A program made the position numbers and the translations under genes. From positions 806,001 through 870,000 of the forward strand of contig NZ_LKHV02000001.1 in NCBI RefSeq assembly GCF_001431315.2: a stretch of 64,000 nucleotides of DNA, given 5' to 3'. Under the pieces are notes generated by a model, which worked only from the letters and a program-made list of their open reading frames with translations, was not told where the DNA came from and searched no databases. The DNA is from Candidatus Berkiella cookevillensis. GTDB taxonomy: Bacteria > Pseudomonadota > Gammaproteobacteria > Berkiellales > Berkiellaceae. Positions 9,421-18,534 of this stretch are shown here, one piece after another (positions within the stretch are counted from its first letter, which is position 1; every line of letters begins with the position of its first letter).

Positions 9421-12069
9421 ATGAAAACAAATCAGCCTAATGCAGTCCATTTAAAAGCCTACACAGTTCCAGATTTCTTGGTTGAAAACATAGACTTAAA
9501 TGTTGATTTGCAAGATGAAAAAGCCATTATTCGTTCTGTCATGCATATCAATCGTAATCAGATGTCAGGAAAACATCAACGACTGCTCATATTAAATGGC
9601 GAAACCTTAAAATTATTATCTATCAAGTTAAATAATATTCCGCTGACAGCCTCGGAGTATCAACGCGATGAAAAAACATTGACACTTTTAAGTGTACCGG
9701 ATTCCTTCCAACTTGAAATTGAAACGGAAATTTATCCACAGAAGAATCTAGCGCTCAGTGGTTTATATCGCTCTGGCGAATTATTTTGTACCCAATGCGA
9801 AGCAGAGGGCTTTAGAAGAATTACTTACTATCTGGACAGACCAGACGTAATGGCACCTTTTACAACAACGATCAGCGCGAACAAGCAGCAATACCCTATC
9901 TTACTCTCCAATGGCAATTTGATTGATAAAGGTGAACAAGGTGATAGACATTGGGTAAAATGGCAAGATCCTTTCAAAAAGCCGGCTTATCTCTTTGCTT
10001 TAGTGGCAGGGGATTTAGCACATATTAATGATCATTTTGTGACCGCGTCGGATAGAAAAATAGAACTTGTCATCTATGTTGAAAAACAAAATATTCATAA
10101 ATGCCAATATGCCATGGAATCATTGAAGCATTCTATGAAATGGGATGAAGAGAAATACGGTCGTGAATATGATTTAGATATTTACATGATTGTTGCTGTG
10201 AATGACTTTAATATGGGTGCAATGGAAAATAAAGGTCTAAACGTTTTCAATTCCAAATACGTTTTGGCAGATATGGATACCGCAACGGATACTGATTTTA
10301 TGGGTGTTGAAATGGTTATTGGCCATGAATATTTCCATAACTGGACGGGTAATCGAGTTACTTTAAGAGATTGGTTTCAGTTGAGTTTGAAAGAAGGCCT
10401 TACGGTATTTCGTGAACAACAATTTTCTCAAGATATGGGTAGCACAGTTGTAAAACGTATTGATGATGTGAGACAAATCCGTACACGTCAATTTGCGGAA
10501 GACAGTGGGCCAATGGCGCATCCCGTTAGACCTGATTCTTATATTGAAATTAACAATTTCTATACGATGACGATATATTACAAAGGAGCTGAAGTAATCC
10601 GTATGCTCCACACTATGTTGGGTGAGCGTAAATTTAGAAAGGGTATGGATTTGTATTTTCAGCGTCATGATGGTCAAGCCGTGACCATTGAGCATTTGGT
10701 AAATGCAATGCATGATGCGAATCTCAATGATACGCAGATTGATTTTAATCAATTCATGAATTGGTATACGCAAGCGGGCACACCACGTGTTCATGTGACG
10801 CAGCAAAAAAATGCGCAAGACGGTAGCATTGTCTTTAAATTTGTTCAAACTTGCCCACCCACGCCTGAGCAAGAGACAAAGAAGCCATTTTTGATTCCCA
10901 TCAAGATTAATTTATATGAGGAAAATGCTAAGAAAATTGACTTGTCAAATCATCCGCGTATCACTCAAACAGAAGCCGGTCATTACTTTATTCTATCTAA
11001 AAATGAAGATGAATTGATTATTAACAATGCGACACAGAAAGTAATCCCTTCTTTATTAGGCGATTTTTCTGCGCCCGTTAAATTAGAATATGCTTATGAA
11101 GAGCGAGAGCTTGCGTTCATTATCAAGCATGATGAAGACGGGTTTAATCGCTGGGATAAGAGCCAAGCCTTGAGTTGTGCATTGATAGAAAAGCTGCTTG
11201 CCTCGTCAGACACTTCTTTTGTTTTACCTGATATTTTTAAAGAAATTTATCAAGAGATATTATCTGATGAGAAAACAGATCCTGCATTGTTGGCTCAATT
11301 AATCGCTTTGCCTTCTTTTTATTATATTGCTGAAAACCTTATATCGATTGATGTGGAAAAACTAAATAAAATATTATCTGATTTACGCCAAGCAATTGCC
11401 GTTGAATTTAAAGATAAATTCATTCAAATTTACGAAAGATGTGCTCGTGAAGATAATGGGCATTTTGAATCTAAATATATAGGCTATCGCGCCTTGAAAA
11501 ATATTTGTTTAGGGATGCTTGGTCGTGTTCACGATGAAAAAGTGATTGCATTGATAAAAACGCAGTATCGTAAAGCCAAAAACATGACAGATAGAATAGG
11601 AGCATTGTGGGCTATTAATCATTCTGCTCACGCGACAAGGCAAGTTTTACTTGATGAGTTTTATGATAAATATCAATCAGATAATTTGGTTGTTGATAAA
11701 TGGTTTGCCTTACAAGCCCAATCTGAATTGCCCAATACTTTAGAAAAAATACAAGCATTGATGAAGCATAAAGCTTTTGATATGAAAAATCCGAATAAGA
11801 TTTATGCATTGCTTCGAACCTTTGGTGCAAGCAACCCGATTATTTTTCATGAACCTAGTGGTAAAGGTTACCAGTTTTTAGCTGAACAGGTTATTCGATT
11901 AAATCAAGATAACCCGCAAGTGGCAGCCAGAATTTTGGAACCTTTAACACAGTGGAAGAAATTAGACAAAAAACATGCTGAGCTAATGAAAAGTTCTCTT
12001 GAGCTTATTAAAAAGCAAGAGAAGCTTTCGGAGGATGTGTATGAGATTGTCAGCAAATCTCTGATCTAG
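9421..12069 (+). CDS. pepN: Aminopeptidase N (M1 family)
   Basis: Cytoplasmic zinc metallo-aminopeptidase that removes N-terminal residues in late peptide degradation. The exopeptidase motif GAMEN is at residues 266-270 and the zinc site HEYFH at 302-306, with the third ligand Glu at 325 in LKEGLTVF. The 882 residues and the four-domain layout with a long helical C-terminus match gammaproteobacterial PepN. Transcribed alone, divergently from prkA. A GC-rich hairpin at 12187-12208 may terminate it. Confidence 0.95.
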   Translation: MKTNQPNAVHLKAYTVPDFLVENIDLNVDLQDEKAIIRSVMHINRNQMSGKHQRLLILNGETLKLLSIKLNNIPLTASEYQRDEKTLTLLSVPDSFQLEIETEIYPQKNLALSGLYRSGELFCTQCEAEGFRRITYYLDRPDVMAPFTTTISANKQQYPILLSNGNLIDKGEQGDRHWVKWQDPFKKPAYLFALVAGDLAHINDHFVTASDRKIELVIYVEKQNIHKCQYAMESLKHSMKWDEEKYGREYDLDIYMIVAVNDFNMGAMENKGLNVFNSKYVLADMDTATDTDFMGVEMVIGHEYFHNWTGNRVTLRDWFQLSLKEGLTVFREQQFSQDMGSTVVKRIDDVRQIRTRQFAEDSGPMAHPVRPDSYIEINNFYTMTIYYKGAEVIRMLHTMLGERKFRKGMDLYFQRHDGQAVTIEHLVNAMHDANLNDTQIDFNQFMNWYTQAGTPRVHVTQQKNAQDGSIVFKFVQTCPPTPEQETKKPFLIPIKINLYEENAKKIDLSNHPRITQTEAGHYFILSKNEDELIINNATQKVIPSLLGDFSAPVKLEYAYEERELAFIIKHDEDGFNRWDKSQALSCALIEKLLASSDTSFVLPDIFKEIYQEILSDEKTDPALLAQLIALPSFYYIAENLISIDVEKLNKILSDLRQAIAVEFKDKFIQIYERCAREDNGHFESKYIGYRALKNICLGMLGRVHDEKVIALIKTQYRKAKNMTDRIGALWAINHSAHATRQVLLDEFYDKYQSDNLVVDKWFALQAQSELPNTLEKIQALMKHKAFDMKNPNKIYALLRTFGASNPIIFHEPSGKGYQFLAEQVIRLNQDNPQVAARILEPLTQWKKLDKKHAELMKSSLELIKKQEKLSEDVYEIVSKSLI

Positions 12070-12135
12070 ACTTCGTGATTAGCATTATGCTTTGTGCTTA
12101 CGCTTCTCGCAATCCTTATGTACTGTTGTAGAAAT
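12070..12135 (-). repeat. Dispersed repeat, family 1 (partial copy)
   Basis: Read on the minus strand this segment contains GTACATAAGGATTGCGAG followed by AAGC and CACAAAGCA. It matches the core of other copies at 18772-18868, 39513-39891, 50492-50562 and 53434-53546 (consensus GGAGTGTA-N6-TACATGA, then GAG, then GAAG..CAACA). It sits directly after the pepN stop. Found by eye; boundaries are approximate. Confidence 0.55.
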
Positions 12136-12186
12136 GAAGATTGATCCGACCTTGTCAAAGGTATTTTGTGAAAGCTTTGCCTGTAA

Positions 12187-12212
12187 CCCGCGCTAGTCGC
12201 GGGTTTCGTCTG
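12187..12212 (+). terminator. Probable intrinsic terminator after pepN
   Basis: AACCCGCG-ctagt-CGCGGGTTT forms a GC-rich stem with a short loop followed by a few T residues. It lies about 120 bases after pepN, past the repeat copy, and before the FAH-family gene. The U-tract is short, so efficiency is uncertain. Confidence 0.55.
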
Positions 12213-12287
12213 CCTGTACCTACATCGCTAAACGCGTTAAAATATCAAGCATTAGAGCCCAGAAACTACGGTGCCATTTTTTAAACG

Positions 12288-12995
12288 ATGTCCAACATTC
12301 CATATAAATCTGTATCCTATGTTATTGACCCGCCGCCGCGTGCGGAGCTGCATGTAAAGGGAAGCGAACAACTTTTTCCTGTGAACCGTGTATTCTGCAT
12401 AGGCAGGAACTATGCCGCTCATGCTGTTGAGATGGGACATGATCCGGATCGTGAACCGCCGTTTTTCTTTTGCAAAAATCTCGACAACATTACATCTGAT
12501 GGGATTTTTCCTTATCCGGCCGAGACGAATAGCGTTGATTACGAGATTGAACTTATCGTTGCTTTGGGAAAGGGTGGCACAAAAATTTCAGAAGTGGACG
12601 CACTTTCATATGTCTGGGGGTACGGCGTTGGCCTTGACATGACACGACGAGATCTTCAGGCCGAGGCTAAAAAACTGGGGCGTCCTTGGGAGGTTGCAAA
12701 AAGCTTTGATAAGTCAGCTCCCTGTAGCTCGGTTGTGTCGGCATCTATTATCGGTCATCCGACATCTGGAGCAATCACGCTGGATGTAAATGGCCACCGC
12801 CATCAGGAGGGCGACCTTAATCAGATGATCTGGAAAGTTCCTGAGATTATCGCTGTGTTATCGCGCTATTTGGAACTTCAGCCTGGAGACATCATTATGA
12901 CCGGCACACCAGCTGGTGTGGGAAAGATTGTAAAGGGCGATCTAATGGAAGGTAATATTGATGGCATTGGTAGCCTGAGTGTGCGTGTGACCTGA
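12288..12995 (+). CDS. Fumarylacetoacetate hydrolase family protein
   Basis: FAH-superfamily enzyme; members hydrolyse or hydrate C-C bonds in oxo-acids (fumarylpyruvate, acylpyruvates, 2-keto-pentenoate) with a divalent metal. Visible hallmarks are CIGRNYAAHAVEMG near the N-terminus, the metal-ligand region DYEIELIVALG (two Glu) and GLDMTRRDLQ (Asp), and the C-terminal ITLDVNGHRHQEG and GDIIMTGTPAGVG. Length 235 fits the small FAHD1/fumarylpyruvate hydrolase type. There is no clear ribosome-binding site before the ATG. Base and codon use is visibly more GC-rich (runs such as ccgccgccgcgtgcgg) than in neighbouring genes, as in the next gene, which suggests recent transfer. No adjacent pathway genes fix the substrate. 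Confidence 0.88.
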   Translation: MSNIPYKSVSYVIDPPPRAELHVKGSEQLFPVNRVFCIGRNYAAHAVEMGHDPDREPPFFFCKNLDNITSDGIFPYPAETNSVDYEIELIVALGKGGTKISEVDALSYVWGYGVGLDMTRRDLQAEAKKLGRPWEVAKSFDKSAPCSSVVSASIIGHPTSGAITLDVNGHRHQEGDLNQMIWKVPEIIAVLSRYLELQPGDIIMTGTPAGVGKIVKGDLMEGNIDGIGSLSVRVT

Positions 12996-13177
12996 ATAAA
13001 GGTCAGATAGTTTCCTGATAATTCTCTTAAGTTGCGAACTTTGGAATGAATCTTATATGCTGACGACTTTCTTTATTGTAATGCTTTAGGGTATATGTGA
13101 TGCTGCGCTTATATCCGCATTTAAATGGAGCAGCTATTGTTAACAGCAACTCCAACGCTAACACACAGGTGCCTTAA

Positions 13178-14233
13178 ATGCTGAAATTCATATACGCCCT
13201 TACCACCTTAACCATTGCTGCGCTAATGATGCTCCCTGAGGTTGTTGCTTGCACACGGATTGTCTATCACGGACCGGATGGACGAAACATAACAGGCCGT
13301 AACATGGATTTTAAAGATCCAATGGTCAGTAATTTATGGGTTTTTCCGCGCGGAATGGAGCGGCACGGAGTTGCCGGCGAGCGTTCGCTGAAATGGACAT
13401 CGAAATATGGCAGTTTGGCTGTTTCTGGTTATGATATATCCACAGTTGATGGCATGAATGAAGCAGGCATGAATGCTAGTCTGTTATGGCTGAACGCTAC
13501 AAGCTTTCCCAAAGATGACGGTAAAACGCCGCGTATGTCGCTTGCTATATGGGCGCAATTTTATCTTGACCAGTTCGCAACGGTTGCAGAAGCCGTTGCT
13601 TACACACGCAATAATCCTATAGATGTGGTAAGTGGGGAAGTTCCAGGTCGGCCCGGAAACCTTGCACCGCTGCACCTGACGCTTTCGGACGTGACTGGCG
13701 ATAGTGCGATTCTTGAATGGATCGACGGTAAGCTGGATATTCATCATCATCGCACCTATCAGGTGGTAACAAACGATCCACCCTATAACGAACAGCTTGC
13801 CAATCAGAAATACTGGAGCGCGATTGACCCGCTTAAATTCCTGCCCGGTAGCGGCCGTTCCGAAGATCGTTTCGTGCGCGCTGGTTTCTACGTCAATGCT
13901 GTAACCCAAAGCGCCGATCCACGAATTGCTGCTGCGGCTGTGTTCAGTGTAATTCGCAACGTTTCTGCTCCTTATGGGGTGAGTATTCCTGAAGCGCCTA
14001 ATCTTTCTACAACCCGCTGGCGCGTTGTCGCCGACCACAAGAACAAACGATTTTATGGTGAGTCTGCTACATCACCTAATATTTTTTGGGTGGATCTGGA
14101 AAAGCTTGACTTCACCAAGGGTGCGTCCGTACAAAAACTTGACCTTGGAGTGGATATGAACCGCGTTCTAACAGGAGAATCATCTGACCAGTTTGTTGTG
14201 GAAAAACCATTCGATTTTATGGCTACACAATAG
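13178..14233 (+). CDS. Secreted linear amide C-N hydrolase (choloylglycine hydrolase / penicillin acylase family)
   Basis: Cys-type N-terminal nucleophile hydrolase of the Ntn_hydrolase/CBAH family, whose members cleave bile-salt amides, penicillin V or acyl-homoserine lactones. Residues 1-24 form a signal peptide ending VVA; cleavage exposes Cys25, the expected catalytic nucleophile, in CTRIVYHG with the family arginine two residues later. Other hallmarks are ITGRNMDF, a later YQVVTNDPPYNEQL Asn region and ISAPYG-like RNVSAPYG. At 351 residues it is normal. Export plus self-activation places it in the periplasm. Codon use is GC-rich like the preceding FAH gene, so both probably arrived together. 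Substrate is undetermined. Confidence 0.88.
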   Translation: MLKFIYALTTLTIAALMMLPEVVACTRIVYHGPDGRNITGRNMDFKDPMVSNLWVFPRGMERHGVAGERSLKWTSKYGSLAVSGYDISTVDGMNEAGMNASLLWLNATSFPKDDGKTPRMSLAIWAQFYLDQFATVAEAVAYTRNNPIDVVSGEVPGRPGNLAPLHLTLSDVTGDSAILEWIDGKLDIHHHRTYQVVTNDPPYNEQLANQKYWSAIDPLKFLPGSGRSEDRFVRAGFYVNAVTQSADPRIAAAAVFSVIRNVSAPYGVSIPEAPNLSTTRWRVVADHKNKRFYGESATSPNIFWVDLEKLDFTKGASVQKLDLGVDMNRVLTGESSDQFVVEKPFDFMATQ

Positions 14234-14364
14234 CATTGCAGTCTGTCTTTACAAAGGTGTTGTATTTTTTGTAAATAGAAATGAAAGTATTGTAGAGGTA
14301 GGTCACTGTGCCCGCCCGTCAAAGATTCAAAAAAGCTGTAATGCTAAAGATGGATTGAATAGGC

Positions 14365-14583
14365 ATGAACAAAATTATCGTTGAATTGAATATCAGCAAA
14401 GACAAAGTGATGGAATATTACAAAGGCCATGCTCAATCTGTTATTGCTCATACTCTTGAGGGAAAAACCGTTAAATTCCCCGCGCAGTATCTCCGTTCCA
14501 TCGTAGGGACAGAGGGAGTAGTGGGATTTTTTGAAATTCAATATGATAACAGTGGCAAGCTATATAGCATTCAAAAAATGTAG
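14365..14583 (+). CDS. DUF2835 family small protein
   Basis: A 72-residue protein matching my recollection of the DUF2835 family of gammaproteobacteria: alternating beta strands with EYYKGHA-type YYKGHAQSVIAH, then VKFPAQYLRSIV and VGFFEIQYDNSGK. No function is known. AT-rich codon use returns here, marking the right edge of the GC-rich pair upstream. The longer reading frames on the other strand are shadows. Confidence 0.75.
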   Translation: MNKIIVELNISKDKVMEYYKGHAQSVIAHTLEGKTVKFPAQYLRSIVGTEGVVGFFEIQYDNSGKLYSIQKM

Positions 14584-14680
14584 CTCCCAAGTTTAAGTTG
14601 TTTAATATATACAAAGCTATTAAACTTAGCTGTCAAAGTGATTTTTTATAGAAAACTAACTAATTTGGATTTAATATATA

Positions 14681-16315
14681 ATGATTCAAGGTGCTTCCCC
14701 TTTCTTTCAACAAATAACTGATTTTATTACCAAAACATTTGACGATGAATTGCATCTCAGTGATGCACAAGTTGAACAATTACTTTGGTGTGTTCATGAT
14801 AGCTCTACACCTGAACAAGGCGTGGTAAACATTACTGAGCCACGATTTATTGAAGTTAAAAGAGCATTATCGCGCTTACATAGTTTAGAAAGAATTTTGG
14901 CGAAGCAAGCAGGATACTTGTCTTTCATTCAGTCTCAAAAAACAGAAGATGATTTTAATAAGCCCTTAACACAAATAGGTTTTCAATATTTTAGCGATAA
15001 ATTTGCTGCCTTTGATCCTTTGTTTATTGATGTATTAAAAACTGCAACCATTATTAATTCAACTTCCCTGTCTCCCAACGCTCGTAAAAAAGCCAATGAA
15101 GTTTTAGGCGTAAATAATTATACAGTTGATAGCGTCTTTTTTATGGCAGATTGCTTTAAAGATTTTGAGCAGGCAAAAGCTATATTTCCTTTAATTAGTA
15201 ATTTATTAGCAAAATATCCAGAGGCTGAGCAACAAGCAAGAATTTCTAAATTACTCACCAACGTATTTTTACCCATGCATTATCGTCATATGATGTATAC
15301 TGAGGGTAATCAGAATATGTTCACCCAAATGCGGGCGCTTATCAAAGAGAACAAATTTGATGAAGAATCGCAACAAATATGGTGGGCTTTTTGGATAACG
15401 AATATAACAGGCTTTAGAGGACATATTGAGTCTAAAGGTGCATTTTACTTAACAGAAAATACCTACCAAGCGATTAAAGCCTTAGATGCAGAACTGCAAG
15501 AACTCTTTCAAGATCACACACATGATGTATTGAGTGCGTATTTAGCAACAAGAGCGAAGGGTTTAGCTTTAGATAGATTTTCTCTCAGTGCCAGAGAGTT
15601 GCAAGTTTTAGCACACATTGGGGCAATGCTAAGGCTATTTAGCCCAATGGAAGGAGAATCCCTTTATGCGGGTTTTTGTTTAATCCCTGTTGAGCAGCGT
15701 GCGAAATTGATAGAGGCATTTTTTCAGGCAATTGATCCAAATATGCCCACACCTACTTATGCCCCCGCATTATTTAGCAATATCATGGATTGGCGCAAAC
15801 AAGGATATCCCCAAGATAGTGTTCTTAAAAGTGCGGTTATACATGAAAATGCAAAGCAGTTAAAAAGCATGGCGAATAACCTGATGCACGGTTTATCCAT
15901 TGTGGATGTTGTGGGTATTTTGCCGGCTTATTTAAAAGCATTTGTGGAATACCAAGTTTTAAGAACAGAAGGAAAAATAGATCCCAAATTACCACTGTGC
16001 TTTAAAATAACTGCAGTAAAAGAACAAATTGCAGAGATTTATGGGGATTTGCCACTATCAAAAACCTTAAATATCTTTAGTCAAGTAGATATCGTCATTG
16101 ATACAGCAACAGGAAATGTGAGTTTGCAAAAGAAGCCTCAGCTTGAGTTGAAAGAGGATGCAGATCTTGTGCTGGGTCAGCCACGCATTGTTGTTTTTAC
16201 GCCTAGTTTCGATAAAGATGCTGAGACAAAAGTGCAGCTGAAAGAAGTATCAGAGTCTCAGGTTGTGAAAACATCTCAAGAGCAAAAGAAAAAAGCAGGA
16301 GCAAAACTTGTTTGA
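14681..16315 (+). CDS. Unknown 544-residue cytoplasmic protein
   Basis: I do not recognise the family. The protein is soluble, with no signal peptide or membrane segment, mostly helical, and has an aromatic patch QQIWWAFWITNITGFRGH near residues 230-250, followed by KGAFYLTENTYQAI. The C-terminal 45 residues are charged, with a Glu/Lys-rich tail (KVQLKEVSESQVVKTSQEQ, then lysines). Its end overlaps the possible TTG start of hemH by 8 bases, so it may be co-transcribed with and translationally coupled to ferrochelatase. A haem-related role is only a guess from position; a secreted effector is the other possibility because of the charged tail. Codon use is native. Confidence 0.8.
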   Translation: MIQGASPFFQQITDFITKTFDDELHLSDAQVEQLLWCVHDSSTPEQGVVNITEPRFIEVKRALSRLHSLERILAKQAGYLSFIQSQKTEDDFNKPLTQIGFQYFSDKFAAFDPLFIDVLKTATIINSTSLSPNARKKANEVLGVNNYTVDSVFFMADCFKDFEQAKAIFPLISNLLAKYPEAEQQARISKLLTNVFLPMHYRHMMYTEGNQNMFTQMRALIKENKFDEESQQIWWAFWITNITGFRGHIESKGAFYLTENTYQAIKALDAELQELFQDHTHDVLSAYLATRAKGLALDRFSLSARELQVLAHIGAMLRLFSPMEGESLYAGFCLIPVEQRAKLIEAFFQAIDPNMPTPTYAPALFSNIMDWRKQGYPQDSVLKSAVIHENAKQLKSMANNLMHGLSIVDVVGILPAYLKAFVEYQVLRTEGKIDPKLPLCFKITAVKEQIAEIYGDLPLSKTLNIFSQVDIVIDTATGNVSLQKKPQLELKEDADLVLGQPRIVVFTPSFDKDAETKVQLKEVSESQVVKTSQEQKKKAGAKLV

Positions 16316-17414
16316 AATGCCCATTAGCAAAAAGACAGGAATTTTATTAATTAATGTAGGTACTCCTGCTAGCCCAGATACTGCTTCTGTCCGCAAGTAT
16401 TTAGCAGAGTTCTTAATGGATAAAAGAGTGGTGTCCATGCCCACTCTTTTACGTTTTTGTTTGGTATATGGCCTCATTTTGCCGTTTCGTTCTTCAAAAT
16501 CTGCGCATGCTTATCAAAGTGTATGGGATGAAAATAAAGGTTCACCTTTATTGAGCATTAGCCAATCTTTTACAGAGAAACTGCAACAGCATCTAGGCGA
16601 AAAATATGTGGTTGCATTGGGTATGCGCTATGGTAGTCCCAGTATTGCAACTGCGCTTGATACATTACGTGCTCAGCAAGTCGATAAAATCATTGTGGCT
16701 CCTCTTTATCCACAATATGCCAGTGCCACCACAAGTTCTGCCTTCGAAGCTGTTTTTGATGGTTTGAAGCAGCAAAGTATTTTTCCTGTTTTAAAGACCA
16801 TAGATGCTTTTTATTATCGTCAGGAATATATTCAAGCAAAAGCCAATGTTATAAGGCCATTTTTAAAGGAAAAGTGGGATAGTATTTTGTTTAGTTATCA
16901 TGGCTTGCCTTTTGCGCAAGTGAAACAATCTGAAGCAAACACACCTGTAAATTGTGATAAAAACTTAGCTTGCCCCACCATAAATAAAGTGAATCGAAAT
17001 TGTTATCGAGCACAATGTTATCAAACCACAGAATTATTGGCGAAAGCGCTTGGTTTGGCAGCAAGTGATTACGGCGTAAGTTTTCAGTCTCGTGTTGGTA
17101 AGAATCGTTGGATAGGACCTGATACTGAATCAGCACTCAAAACATTGATTCAGCAAGGTAAAAAGAATGTATTGGTAGTTTGCCCTTCTTTCGTTGCAGA
17201 TTGCCTTGAAACCTTAGAAGAGATCAGTTTGCGTGCAAAAGAATTGTGGTTATCATTGGGAGGAGAGTCACTAACAGCTATTCCTTGTTTAAATGACTCT
17301 CCAGAGTGGGTGGCATCTTTTGCAAAAATTATTTTATCCGAGTCAATCGATTCAATGCATTTTGCGCAACCTCTGTCGGCAGCAATTTCTGTGACTGTTT
17401 CAGATCTTGCTTAG
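16308..17414 (+). CDS. hemH: Ferrochelatase
   Basis: Inserts ferrous iron into protoporphyrin IX, the last step of haem synthesis. Motifs: LLINVGTPASPDTASVRKYL at the N-terminus, the catalytic His in SYHGLP (about residue 198), and the acidic metal-path motif DCLETLEEI. Cysteines in NCYRAQCYQTT resemble the region that binds a [2Fe-2S] cluster in some ferrochelatases, but that is not established here. Two starts are possible: TTG at 16308 with AGGAG 6 bases upstream, or ATG at 16317 without a well-spaced site; I keep the TTG. The 3' end overlaps the convergent M48 gene by 86 bases. Confidence 0.93.
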   Translation: MFEMPISKKTGILLINVGTPASPDTASVRKYLAEFLMDKRVVSMPTLLRFCLVYGLILPFRSSKSAHAYQSVWDENKGSPLLSISQSFTEKLQQHLGEKYVVALGMRYGSPSIATALDTLRAQQVDKIIVAPLYPQYASATTSSAFEAVFDGLKQQSIFPVLKTIDAFYYRQEYIQAKANVIRPFLKEKWDSILFSYHGLPFAQVKQSEANTPVNCDKNLACPTINKVNRNCYRAQCYQTTELLAKALGLAASDYGVSFQSRVGKNRWIGPDTESALKTLIQQGKKNVLVVCPSFVADCLETLEEISLRAKELWLSLGGESLTAIPCLNDSPEWVASFAKIILSESIDSMHFAQPLSAAISVTVSDLA

Positions 17415-18534
17415 ATTGGTCGTGCTGCTTCAATTTTTCGTAGCTTAAGCCGCGTTGTAGATAGTAGTAAAAATAGCTGCTATCTCTATTGATTGCTTGC
17501 GTATACCATTTTACGGCTTCTGTTGGATTATTTTCTGCGGCATAAACATCTGCTTTCAAGGCATAGAATAATGCTTCTTTGGGTTCAGTTTTAATGGCTT
17601 TTTCAGCAAAGCTTAAAGCAGAACTGTAATCCTTTTTATCTAGTTTCTTGCGGCCTTCATCATAGGCATCGTAGGCGGGCTGTCTTTTCTTCAGTAAAGC
17701 AATTTTTTTCTGATAAACTTCTTTGCCCATGGTGAGATTTGTTTGTGGGAAAGTTTGTGCGTAAACCGCATTTGCTTTTGCACGCTCCTGAGAGGGGGGA
17801 TGCGAAGAAAATAGCCCTTCTAGCCAGCTGGAATTTTTATTATCCATCAATCGGACAAAGGTTTCTTGCAGTTGTACGGCTGCTTTGGGATCGTATCCAG
17901 CCTTTACCATTGTATCGATACCATAGTGATCCGCTTCTCGTTCTGCATCTCGACCATATTTCTGTGACAGCAGTCCAATGGTTGCCGCTGCACCTGCCAT
18001 TCCAATGCTTTGAGCGGTTTCATTATCTGATTTAGTAATTAAGATAGCCTGAACTAAGCCTAAACCTGCTGCCCAAGCCATTTGGCGTTCCATGGATTTT
18101 GCGCCATGGCGAGCAGTTGCATGTGTAATTTCATGACCTAATACAGCTGCTAGTTCTGCTTCAGATTGTAAATGAATGAGTAATCCACGGTTGATAGATA
18201 TTTTCCCGCCAGGAAGTGCCCAAGCATTAGGTGTTGAGTCATTTAAAACGACAAATTCAAAAGGTAGGCTATTGCGTTCACTGACCTTGGCTAAGCGTTG
18301 GCCTACGCTCTGTACATAGGTAGTGAGTTCTGGATCAATGACATATTTACCCCCACTCATTTGCTGTGCTAAGGGGTAGTGTTCATTGCCGATAGCAACT
18401 TCTTTATTTTGGCTAACTAAATGAAGCTCAGACTGTTTGGTCACAGGGTTTTGTGCACAGCCTATAAGTAATGCGCTTGCGCCGAAAATCATCGAGCGGA
18501 TAAGCTTTGAGGCAGAGATCATGTTGGATACCAT
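17329..18534 (-). CDS. M48 family metalloprotease lipoprotein with TPR repeats (BepA/YfgC-like)
   Basis: Envelope zinc protease probably involved in outer-membrane protein quality control, like BepA. The N-terminus is a lipoprotein signal (LLIGC at about residue 26). The zinc site HEITH is at residues 134-138 in AAVLGHEITHATARH, and the third ligand lies in DAEREADHYGI. The C-terminal third (from about residue 285) carries TPR-like helices such as ALFYALKADVYAAENNPTEA. Length 401 is shorter than E. coli BepA. The gene is convergent with hemH and their coding ends overlap by 86 bases. Confidence 0.9.
   Translation of the reverse strand: MVSNMISASKLIRSMIFGASALLIGCAQNPVTKQSELHLVSQNKEVAIGNEHYPLAQQMSGGKYVIDPELTTYVQSVGQRLAKVSERNSLPFEFVVLNDSTPNAWALPGGKISINRGLLIHLQSEAELAAVLGHEITHATARHGAKSMERQMAWAAGLGLVQAILITKSDNETAQSIGMAGAAATIGLLSQKYGRDAEREADHYGIDTMVKAGYDPKAAVQLQETFVRLMDNKNSSWLEGLFSSHPPSQERAKANAVYAQTFPQTNLTMGKEVYQKKIALLKKRQPAYDAYDEGRKKLDKKDYSSALSFAEKAIKTEPKEALFYALKADVYAAENNPTEAVKWYTQAINRDSSYFYYYLQRGLSYEKLKQHDQSKQDLKQSQKLLPTEVAQNALNRLTRIK

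Noticed and set aside
12412-12642. Alternative frame inside the FAH gene and similar frames inside pepN, gdh, fadN and others
   Set aside because: They are shadows of well-supported genes in another frame.
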